Positions 41,501 through 54,400 of a DNA stretch of 64,000 nucleotides are shown in pieces. The notes below the pieces were generated by a model. The model worked only from the letters and a program-made list of their open reading frames with translations, was not told the DNA's origin and made no database searches. The translations under genes and the position numbers were made by a program. Source of the DNA: Sipunculus nudus (Eukaryota > Annelida > Sipuncula > Golfingiida > Sipunculidae); assembly GCA_026874595.1 (NCBI GenBank), contig CM049306.1, positions 30,743,519 to 30,807,518 on the forward strand, written 5' to 3'. Within the stretch, counting starts at the first letter, position 1. Every line of letters starts with the position of its first letter.

Positions 41501-44500
41501 AGATTTGCTTGTGTAGCTTGCATATTATTTTTTTATGTGAATATTACTATATCTATTTACTGTCTAAAATATAGACATATATATGTTATATTTATGGAGC
41601 TTCCTTTGTTGTCCTTGATTTTTAATATTCAAGTCCATTTTTGGCCACCTATAATGGGTGGTGTTCTACATTTTGGCTTATATTTAAGGACTCAAATGGA
41701 CCTCCAGTAGAGTCTGTTAATTGTCTCACATGTAAAACCAGGAAGTTCAATACTGAATTCAATCAGATAACAAACCATATTTCTTTCTTCCCTTTGATTT
41801 ATGTAATAATTCAGCCCATGGATAAGTACAGATTTATTTTATTATAGGATAGCTATGAATAATATTTTAGGACAAGTATATGTCATGAATTTTTAACTGT
41901 TAATGAAAAATACAAATTTTGCTGTATTTTTTTAAACTATCAGAAAATCCATTCTCTTGTTCTATTAATTACTATTACAGGTCTTTTTTTATATTTTGAT
42001 AATAATTTTCACTATATATCCTTATTCTTAATAAAACTAACATTAAAAAAAGGGGAGGGACTTCAGGCTGCCTCAACAAAAAGAGGGTATAACTGGAACT
42101 AAGCAGAAAATAAGTCAGCTTAGGAGCTGATTCACAAAGTTTCCACATATTTGTGAGCTTTTTTAATTAAATGACTGACATTTTGAATAATAACACAACT
42201 GCTGAGACTTAGTCATAAAATGGAGCAACATGCTGTCATACTGGTAAATTTAAACCTCAGAAAGCTGAGTCATGCTGCAGGTGTCACTCATGAGTGATCA
42301 CATGGCAACAACTCAGGAAACTTTAAAATGTTTATTAAGCATGGAAGCTAGAGCATAATTAGGTAAAGTACATACCGATTCTCATCAGGCATACATTTGA
42401 ATTTCTTATGCACTAATGATGGTTACATGGTTTAACAGGATGTGGAAACTTAAGCATAATTAGATGAACTACAGTAGAAATCCTGATCAGACATATATTC
42501 ATGCAAATTTCCATTTTTTTATGTACTGTTGGTATTTGGGTTTAACTTGATGTTATTGGATTTAACATGATGTAAACTTATTTTTTCAACTAGATATTTC
42601 TTGCGGTGCCATAGTAACCCCAGACAATTATTCCCCCCCCCCCTTTATGAATAGGCCCCCCATCTTCAGCAGCATATACTGACACTCAGCAAGCGACTAT
42701 GGTTTTTTCCATCTATCAACTTGAGAAACAATACTTTTCACAAAATATGGGGGCCAATGTGGCGCCACCAGTCTTGAGTACAAGATGGAGGAGTCTAAGA
42801 TCTATGAATATGCACAATTTCAAGCCAATAGTGCAAATCACTCCTCAGGAAAAGAGCATTAATTTATTTGACTGAAACGGGAAGGTAGGTGGCACCACCT
42901 GTCTGGTTTACAAGAAAACTTTCCAAGATGGATGGACATGCCAAATTTTAGACAAATACCTTGAACCAATCAGGAGATATGAGCAAATTTTTGCCCAAAG
43001 CACACATACAGATGGATGCCACGCAAAAACGATTGCATATGGCGCCACAAGTCTTGAGAACAAGATGGAGGAGTCCAAGATCTATGGATATGCACAATTT
43101 CAGGCAAATAGGGCAAATCACTCATCAGAAAGGGGCATTAATTTATTCTACAAAAACGGGAAGGTAGGCCACCTGTCTGGTTTATGAGAAAACTTTCCAA
43201 GATGGATGGACATGCCAAATTTCAGACCTATACCTTGAACCATTCCAGAGATATGAGCAATTTCCACCGAAAGCAAACGTACTGATGGATGCCACACAAT
43301 TTCGATTGCAGATAGCGCCACCAGCTTTGAATACAAGATGCAGGTATCCAAGATCAATGGACATGCACAATTTCAGCCGGATCTGTCCATTAGTTTTAGA
43401 TTTATAATGCTCACAGTACTGTCAAGTGGCAATGATGGGTAATTAAAACAAGGGACCCATGGGTCACATCGCTCAGCTGAAGTTTTGAAAATATGAGTAA
43501 CTGCAAAATATTTTTATTTCTTTTGGTTTTTCATGTATATTATCATGGCCCTGCTAAAATGAAACTCTGTAAATTATAGAATAATGGACATGTCTGAGCT
43601 AAACCATTTAGTGATGCACCAAGGGAACAAATAGGCCTACTGTAAGTGTTATATAAAAGTAACATTTCATAAACAAATGTGTGAAGGTAATTAAGTTTTC
43701 AAAAATTAAATATATGGCCATATGAGTTAAAAAATTAATCCCACAAAGTTTGACCAATATTCCTAATATTAATACTAAGTTAACAGTGTTATTCACACCA
43801 AGGCCCCGCCAACTTTAAGAGATATGAATGAAATGCTACAAAGTATTTATATCTTCTTAAATCTTGTCAGTTAGCACTTACATTAGATCCTAATATTTTA
43901 TCACATTTGAATATTAGGATTAAATTCCTGAAATTTTTTTCTTTAAAAACTCAAAATTGTCCAAGTCTCATTAAAAAAGAATTTATTTAACATTAAACTA
44001 GACAATTCTTGGCACCGCAGGTGCCAGAGTATCCCCAGACATAATAGGCCCCCCCCTTTAAGAATAGACCCCCATTTTTGGCAGCATATTCTGACACTTG
44101 GCATATTTATTGTTTCTTCCATCTAACAATCCACAATCTTGTTGAAGATGTTGGTCCTGTGACCTTGACCTTTGACCTCATGACCCCAAAATCAATTTGG
44201 GTCTTGCTTTTCCAATGGGACATATACAAGTCAAGTTTGAAATCTTTACATCAATAAAGCAGGAATTATCATCCAGAAACTAATTTTTGGACAGATGGCT
44301 CCTGTGACCTTCACCTTTGACCTTGTGACCTCAAAACTGATAGGGGTCTTCCTCTATTGGCAGATGACTTATATGTGCAAGATGAAAGGTCTGAGATGAA
44401 ATGTTTGGCTGAAAATGCATCCTCAATCTTTTTAAAGATGTGTCCTGTGACCTTGACCTTTGACCTGATGACCCCAAAATCAATTGGAGTCTTGCTTTTT

Positions 44501-47500
44501 CAATGGGACATATATGTCAAATTTGAAATCAATACATCAATAAAAGCAGGAATTATCATCCAGAAACTAATTTTTGGACAGATAGCTCCTGTGGCCCTGA
44601 CCTTTGACCTTGTGACCCCAAAATTTATATGGATCATCCACTATTGGCAAGTGAGCTATATATTCAAGATGGAAGACCTGGGATGAATGTTTGGCTTAAA
44701 ATGCATCCACAGTATCTTTTAAAATGCCAGTCCAGTGACCTTGACCTTTGACCTCATGACCCTAGAACCTATAGGGTTCTTACTTTAGTGGTGGGCCATA
44801 CATAAGTCATGTTTGAAATCCATATGGCTATCAACACTGGAGATATCATAAGAGGTGTGTGATTTTCACCATATATGGCAATATTCAAGGTCAAGGCCAC
44901 TATCATAGGACAGGTCATGACCCCAATTTAAATAAACATCATCCCATAACCAATACCTATGTATATGCATAATATAAAAGAAATCTGTCCATTAGTTTTT
45001 GACTTATAATGCTCACAGTACTGTAAGGTGGCAATTTTGGGGGTATTAAACGGCACGAAAACAAGTAAAGAATAATAGGTGGCGCCACCAGTTTCTGGAA
45101 CATGACAACCCTATCCATCATCTTCCATCAACTTGATTTTGGGATCAATCCATGCAAGATTTCTTGAGATATTTAAGAATTTGTGTGATTTTCCCCAAAA
45201 TTGGACCTATTCAAGGTCAAGGACACTCTCCTAGTAAAGGTCATGACCTCATTTTAAATAGGCGTCGTCCTCCCACCCATATCTATACATATACCAAGTT
45301 TGGTAATGATCCATGAAATATTTTTTGAGTTATCGCGCCAACAAGATTTATATGCGGCCGCGGAGGGACCGTCATGAAAACATAGTATCTCCCGACTTTG
45401 CCTGGGGATACAATAATTGGCACACCACTATTATTTATACGGGCCATTTTATCTATGGCTCCAAACACTGCATTTGTCACCTGCTCAAGATTATCTGATC
45501 AAAATTAACTGCTCCCCCCCCCCCCCCCCCCCCCCCCCGTTCTTGCCAGTGTGTGGGTAACTTGCACAGATAATTTTACTTTCCACATGGATTAAATCAC
45601 CAGGTTAGGTCAGATTAAATCATTCCTTCTAGTTGCTTCCTACTGGAGGGTATGCATTCATCTCAATTTGCGTGTGTGTTTATCTGAGTGTTTGTTCACA
45701 ACATGACTCATAGTGGTCGGAATTGGTTTTAAAAACATCGACAATTGAAAAATAAAAACGAGCGATGATCAATTATTAATCACTTGATTTATGTACTTTC
45801 TTTATTACCTTGAAATCTGCTGTATACTAGTATGTGAATCTGAAATATTGACCCCCAGCAAATAATCTTGCTGACTTCCCATTGGACGATAGTTGGCTGT
45901 GCAAGGTTCCGTTTGATGCTGTTCATTACTTTGTGTTTGTATATCGCTGACAGAATTAGATTCTTTGCAAGTGCATACATAATCGTTTTTAATTGATTAT
46001 GCAAAAATGCAATGGATTTGATCATTTTTGAAAGAAAACGACCAATCATTCATTTAATCGATTAATCTGCACACCACTAATAACTCATGCAATCATGAAC
46101 AGAACCTCATGATATTTTCTGGGCATTTTGGGAATGGTCTAATGAAGAAACAATTAGATTTTGGTGTGGATCTGGCACATAATCAAGATTCAGGAAGGTC
46201 ATCAAGGAATATTCACAAATGTAATGTCATTTATGCACAAATGAACCTGTGAATATTGGCTGAATAAGAAATTGCATACAGTTTTCGGAGCATCCCACCA
46301 TTGGTGCCCCCCTTCCACATGGTGGAGTATTGCTTTCCTTAAAATGCAGATATACAAATGACAATATTTTTCCATACAAGAACCTGATAATTACTGATTA
46401 TAAGTTAATCCCTACTAAAGTGCATGTGAAATATCTATATCACTGTATTATCAGTTATTGCATGATCAACTAATGGTGAAAATCACATTTCCCAGACTTG
46501 TAACCATGCAATTTTCTTTGTTTTTTTTCCCCCATCATTTCAAACTAAACAAACTTTGTTAATGATTTTTATTGCATTAGCAATAGCAATCAGAAGGTCA
46601 ATAATAAACTAGATATTTCTTGGCACCACAGGTGCCATAGTATCTCCAGACAATTAATCCCCCCCCCCCCCCAATCTTCGGCAGCATATACTGACACTTG
46701 GCAAGAGACCATGGTTTCTGCAATCTATCAACTTGAGAAACAATATTTTTCACCAAATATGGGGGCAAATATGTTGAATCTCTCTTGAGAAAAGAGCATT
46801 AATTTATTTTACAGAAATGGGAAGGTAGGTGGCACCACCTGTCTGGTTTCGGAAAAAATTTTCCAAGATGAATAGACATGCCAAATTTCAGACCAATACC
46901 TTGAACCCCTCCAGAGACATGAGCAATTTTTACCCAAAGCACATGTACAGATGGACGCCATGCCAAAACAATTGCAGATGGTGCCACAAGTCTTGAGTAC
47001 AAGATGGAGGAGTCCAAGATCTATAGATATGCACAATTTGAATGTCAGGCCAATAAAGCAAATCACTCCTCAGAAAAGAGCATTAATGTATTTTACCGAA
47101 ACAGGGAGGTAGGTGGTGCCACCTGTCTGGTTTATGAGAAATCTTTCCAGGATGGATGGACATGCCAAATTTTAGACCTATACCTTGACCCATTCCGAAG
47201 TTAAGCAATTTTCACCGAAATCACATGTACAGATGGACGCCACGCCAAAACAATTGCAGATGGTGCCACCGGTCTTGAATACAAGATGGAAGAGTCCAAA
47301 ATCTATGGATATGCACAATTTCACGCCAATAGGGCAAATCACTCATCAGAAAAGGGCATTAATTTATTCTACAAAAACGGGAAGGTAGGTTGCGCCACCT
47401 GTCCAGATTACAAGAAAACTCTTCAAGATGGATGGACATGCCAAATTTTAGACCTATACCCTAAACAACTCCTGAGATATAAGCATTTTCCACCAAAAGC

Positions 47501-50500
47501 AAACGTATGGATGTACGCCACACAAGTACGATTGCAGATCAATAGCACCACGAGTTTTGAATACAAGATGGAGGTATCCAAGATCAATGGATACGCACAA
47601 TTTCAGCCCAATCTGTCCATTTAGACTTATAACGCTCACAGTACTGTCAAGTGGCATAATGGGTAATTATAAGGCACGAAAACAAGAAAAGGACAGATGG
47701 TGGCGCCACCTGTCTTCTGCAGAAGGCAAAGCTATCCAAGATCTTCGATCAATTTGATTTTTTGGCCCAATCAAATGCATCCCTTTTTGAGGTACTTATG
47801 ATTTGTATGATTGTCACCATATATGGCAATATTCAAGGTAAAGGCCACTCTCATAGGAATGGTTATGACCCCAATTTCAATATACATCACCAATAACCCA
47901 TGTCTATGTATATGCATAATATGAAAGAAATCTGTCCATGAGTTTTTGACTTATAAATCTCACAGTACTGTAAAGAGGCAATGTTTCTGGTATTAAACGG
48001 CACAAAAACAAGAAAAAGAAAACAGGTGGTGCCACCTGGGTTCCCAGTAAATGACAACACTATCCAAGATCTTCGGTCAAATTGATTTTTGGATCAATCC
48101 ATGCCAGATTTCTTGTGTTAATCAAGAATATGTGTGATTTTTCACCAAAATGGACCTTTTCAAGGTCAAGGTCACTCTCCTAGTTAAGGTCATGACCCCA
48201 TTTTTAATAGGATTCGTCGTCTCACTCATATCTATGCACATGTCAAGTTTGGTAAAGATCCGTAAAATATTTTTTGAGGTATCCCGTCCAAATGACAGCG
48301 GCAGTGGCGCGACCGTGCTTATCCCCCCTCCTTTCTGGACTTGAGGATCGTTTTGAGGTTTTCTAATTATAGTCTTAATTTCCAAAATCCTGGATCCTCC
48401 CCTCTTTTGAAGGGACCTATTAGGCTATGAAAGCTTATCAATATCTAATAATGTATAGGGTTAAACTGCCAAGTGTACCAGGATAATGCTTAATACAGAA
48501 TGTCAGTCAGACAATTTTATTCAGTGTCAGTGTATATAACTGGTAGATAATTAAGTAAGCGCAGGTCAACATCTGATATAAAACAAGACATACTTATTTA
48601 TCAAAAGATAAGGTCAGGAAATAAAAAAGCTAAGCATGAATCCATGGCCTGTATATATAGATATTAATTTGTACAGTAAATTCTGTGTTTTGACTGCATG
48701 ATTACCCGTATAAAACAAAGGCCTGACACCTCACTAAGAGTATTTGTTTAGAAGATAAACAGATCTGTGTCATCCTCATAGGGTGACTCCCTAAATCCCA
48801 CTAGTACATCAACAACCTGTTTTTCAGGGTACTGACCCACTTTCTACACATTGTTTACAACCTCCTAAGTTTGCACCTGTTGACCCATGGCAAATGATCA
48901 AGTGCTGTTTGCCACCACCAGCGCCGCCTAGTGGGCAGAATATGTTCCTCTGCCTCATGATGGCCTCATCATTGCTTGTCAGCAGCCTGTGTCACTTGTG
49001 CAAGTTGTGAGCTGGCACCCATAAACCTGTTATTGATGTATGGTAGACTTGACAGCTGAGTGAACCAGGAAAGCACTTGACTGTTTTCCTGAGCTTACAG
49101 CTAATATTTATATGTACAGGTAGATCTGTAACTCCCCAGATCACTGGGTGCTACTACTCAGGTCTATGTATATACTGAGGGCGATCCTGTGTGAGGTGAA
49201 TGACTCCGATCAATTAGCACACCTGCAATAAAAATCATTATTTGACTGGCACCAAGTGCATGTGTTTTATCTAGAATGCACTTAAGCAAACAGGTGTAAT
49301 TTGTTGGTTATAAAGATCTCTTTCATTTGCCTTGCCAGTAATACTTGTATATTTTTTTAAAAGTTTATCACAATCAATCACAACAAACATTTAAACAAGT
49401 CAGTTCTTTGCTATGCATTTCTTTGTGTCACTCACAGTATGCTTATTTTTAAATTCTATTATTTTTCCAGCAATGATAAATTTATAAAGCATTAGTTGTC
49501 AAATGACACAATAAGACAGTTTATCATATGAAAAATTATATAAATAATTATAAGTATCAACAAACTTACTTTCAAACTTTGCTCCTTCAAAACACATTAT
49601 ATGGAGCATGGTATTACCTGTTATAGAAACAAAAATTTTAATGATCTTATATTGCACAGATAATGTCCAACTACGTGTACATAACTGTTTAAGTTATGAA
49701 TTAATTTATAATTAAGACTTAAAACTAGATGTGTTGGAATGACACGAATGCCCCCGCCTTGGGCAAATTAGAAACATTTGTAAAATTTGGAAAATTTCTT
49801 AAGTTCAGGAGGTGTCATATGGTCAAAAGTAGGTCAACAAGGGCAAAATGCAAACTCGATCTGTAACGGGTCATTATCAAGCAACACACCAAAAATCATG
49901 CCAGTATATGCAGGCATTGTGAAAAAAAGTCCATACATGTGCATTTTCCATAAAAATTTCTGTCTTTCATGAAATTTTCTATGTTTAGGATCCGTAAAAC
50001 AATCAAAACTAGGTCAACCAGGATGAAACGCAAACTTGATCTGTAACTGTCATTATCTGCCCACACAAAAAAAATCAGGGTGGTATCTGCAGGCATTGAG
50101 GAAAAAAAGTCAGTACATATGCATTTGTTATGAAAATTTATATTTTTCATGAAACTTTCTATGTTCAGGAGCAGTCAAATGGTCAAAAGTAGGTCAACTG
50201 AGACAAAACAGGAACTCGATCTGTAACTGGTCATTATCTGCCTACACACCAAAAATCAGGCCCATATCTGCAGGCACTGCGAAATAAAGTCCATACATGT
50301 GCACTTTTTTATGAAATTTTCTATGTGAGAGCACCGCCAAACGGTCAAAAATAGGTCAACTGGGGCAAAACGCGAACTCCATCTGTAACTGGTCATTATC
50401 TGCCAACACACCGAAAATCAGGCCAATATCTGCAGGCACTGGGAAAAAAAAACTGTACATGTGTATTTGTCATGAAATTTCATATTTTTCATGAAATTTT

Positions 50501-51453
50501 CTATGTTCAGGAGCCGTAAAATGGTCAAAAGTAGGTCAACCAGGACGAAATGCGAACTCGATCTGTAACTGGTCTATATCTGCTCACACACCAAAAATCA
50601 GGCCAATATCTGCAGGCATTGCGAAAAAAAGTCTGTACATGTGTATCTGTCATGAATATTTCTATTTTTCATGAAATTTTCTAAGTTTAGGAGCCGTAAA
50701 ACGGTCAAAATTAGGTCAACCGGGACAAAACGTGAACTCGATCTGTAACTGGTCTATATCTGCCCACACACCAAAAATCAGGCCAATACCTGCAGGCATT
50801 GCGAAAAAAAGTCCGTACAACTGTTTCATTTCGGAATGACGGAAGGACGGAATGACGGACATGGGTAAAACTATATGCCCCGGCCACTTTGTGGCGGGGG
50901 CATAAAAACAATGAATACATAAACATTAGAAAAATAAACAACTGGTATATAACAGCACCATAACAATTATTTTTCACTAGAAAAAACTAAATGATCATTT
51001 GAACTAAATTTTAAGTTTTCAGAATTTTATTTCAATGTTTAATTTGATGTTTAACAAAAACTGTTATTTTGTTTATACAAAATATATTTTTTATATGGAA
51101 TATATAATATTATCATATGCTCTGATCTGAATAATAATATTACCATTTACTATTGCTGTTATCCTAAAACCTGTCTTTTTTACATTTACTCAAAGCTTGG
51201 TAACCTGTGCTTCTATGCCAAAAAGCCAAAAGTGTGGCATTAAAACAAAACCTAAGTGTTTCCTGTACACGTGTTTCCTCTGCCAAAAAATATATATAAT
51301 TGTTTTGGTAGGAATACAGGTCAGCTAAAATAATGACAATGCCAAAAATAGCTTGCATTCCAACTCTGTGAACTAGATGTCAAACCACCTGTAATAAATC
51401 CGCACCATTGTGGCAGGAAGTAACTGCAAGAATTTCTGTATATATAAATATAT

Positions 51454-51485
<32 letters not shown>

Positions 51486-54400
51486 TAATTATATAATATA
51501 TGAAGCATGAAGCACTAGCATTTGCATATAGAAACACCAGTTATAACTGATGAACATGTTAAGGGATCACTTGCATGTAGCTATCAGCTGATTGTGCTTA
51601 ACAATATACCAGGGCCCTCAGTATATCATCCAGGGTCAGGATCAAGGACCCTCCTGGATCATGATCCACGTTCACTTATGATTCATTTGTGAGAGCCACT
51701 ACAAGGCAGGCTGGAGGAATCTAAAGCCAAATGATCTTCAGCTTCTGACAGTAAAGCAAAACCTGAAACTGCTTTAAGTGAGACCAGAATCCGGGCCAGG
51801 TGCCAACAGAGGCAGTTTGCTTGTATTCATCAAGCAAAACCCTGACCTAGTAAACTGAATGTGTCAGGTCATACGCACTTTGCCTCCTCTGCTGAGCGAT
51901 TGCCAAGATGCAACTATCACTCTGCCACCAGCTGATCTTGTTTTGGGGACAACCAGCCGCTGGGAAGTCAGATGCTGGTGTTAGCCTTGTGTTGTGTTTT
52001 AGGAACTTGTACACTAGCATAATTTGCATCTCTCTGTAAACTGGACAATAACTAGGCTACCATGAACACAAGGCATTTTTTTTTGGGGGGGGGGGGGGAG
52101 TGTTGCAATTATCTTCACTAAAGGTATCTTCATCAAGGACTCCATACACTTTTTCATACTGACTCTGAAACAAGTAGAACGCGGGACCCATGCATCTCAA
52201 CGCTCAGCTGATTTTTTTAATATGGATAGTTTATGAGCTTTCTCAAATTATGGGTCTTGCGAACAGTTTAAAGCCAACCTGTCTACCCAAACTGGAATTA
52301 TCATCCATAAACTAGTTTGTGCATGGATGGGCCCTGTGACCTTTACCTTTGACCTAAATACCCCAAAATCAAAAGGAACTTTCCCTATTAGCAGGTGCGC
52401 TATGTGGAAGTTGGAAGGTTTGGGACGAAAAGTTTGGCTTAACATACATCTACAATCTTTTTAAAGAAGTGAGTCGTGTGACCATGACCTTTGACCCCAT
52501 GACCCTTAAAATCAAAAGGGTTCTTACTTCAGTGGTATGCCATATATAAGTCAAGTTTGAAACCAATCAAGCAATCCAAACTGGAGTTATCATCAGGAAA
52601 CAATTATGTGGAGAGATGGCTCCAATTACCTTGACCTTTGACCTTGTGACTTTTAAAACAATCAGTTTCTTCCCCTTTTGGCTGGTGAGATTTATGTGCA
52701 AGATGGAAGGTTTGAGATGAAAAGTTTGGCTTAAAATGCATCCACTATCTCTCTAAATATGTGGGTCCTTTTAGGAACTGTAAACAACATTAGAAATATT
52801 AAATTTTCCATGCCTAAATGTTTAAGATGTAGTGTAAAACAAACGGCTCTAACAAAAGAAATTTCAAGTCATGCTGTCCAAAAAACACCCAAAAAAATAA
52901 ACAATGAAAGTCACAACTCTTTCACACCTCAAAATGCACAAACAATAGAAGTGATGTTCCATATATAACAAATTTCAACTCGGTCATGTCTGAAAATGCC
53001 TTAAAAAGTAAACAGTCCCCAAAGAATTAATCATATATTTCTTTGTGGTCAGCCTGGTAAATAAAATAACTGTCCACTCTTTCATTTTAAAGGTATAAAA
53101 AGTTTTATGTCGAATGTTCACTTCTTGATGCTGAATGTCAGTAAACAGCTATGGATGTCCAAAACTGTACACAGTAACACACAGCAGGGAGCCTAAGCTG
53201 AGCAGATCTCGGTCTACCAAAGTGCAGTTATTGATCTCTGTAACACTCCAAGAGTGCCCCTAGCTGCTGAATTACAATTCAGCATCTTTTACAGCTATTA
53301 ACTGGAGCTATGACTGGCAAGAGGCGTCAAGATTTGAGGCAATTTTCCATTTGCCTCCCATGAATCGATTCATGACTTGTATCATATTTTACTCCAAACC
53401 CTGATATACACAATATTCCTTTTACTGAGCATTCCAAGCCTTTTCAGACTTGCACTATGCCATCCAGCCAAAAAACACTATTTCTAAATTATCATGCACC
53501 TATGCAACACTTGCTGTGATTTCTTGAGGGTGATATTAAGATGACAAAACCATCTCATACATAACTTAGCTGCTGTATTGCATTGCCTACCAATTTTTTA
53601 GAGAACAACAGCATTGATCTGGCTATATTAAACAGGATTTTTTTTTCACAATTATTTTGTAACCATATTTTAAAACCCATAAATTCATGTACCTTTACAA
53701 TTTATGTAATTTATGGTTTACAGTGTACATATTAATGAATAATTCCTGGTAATTCTTATAATGCCTCTGTGATGGATGGATGAGCATGTTTATCAGTAAG
53801 TTGTTAGTAAACATGGTACATGCACCAGTGTTGAAAAACAGAAAAACCATGTAGCCTTAGGTGGTTGGTTGAATATGTGCCAAAGTTGAAAGGCCACACC
53901 TTTCACCTTGCAGAACACCCTTTGCAAAAGATCTTGGTCATCTGACATGGCCACCAGATGTCCTTGTCGAATGCATTTGGATTATTTTGGTAGCCCCCAC
54001 ATTATAAATATGTGGATATAAACTCTGGATAAAATTGATAAGTGGATCATCATTTTCTGACCTATTTTTTATAAAAGGTTCACAGACTTAACATAGAGGG
54101 TAATGTTCTCACCTGTGCCTGTTTGTTAACTCTACTAAGGAGGTTATGTTTTCAACCGTGCCTGTTGGTCACCTCTACCAAGTAGGTTCTGTTTTAATTG
54201 GTGCCTGTTTGCCACCTCTGCCAATGAGGTTATGTTTTAACCTGCACTTGTTTGTTACCTCTACTGAGGAGGTATGTTTTCACTAATGTCTGGTGTTTAT
54301 GAGTTTGTCTGTTGGCAGGATTAGGCAAATGCTAAAAACACAATTTCAATCAAACTTTGTGAAGGGCTGGGATATGGACAAAGTAAGACCTGGTTAAAGT

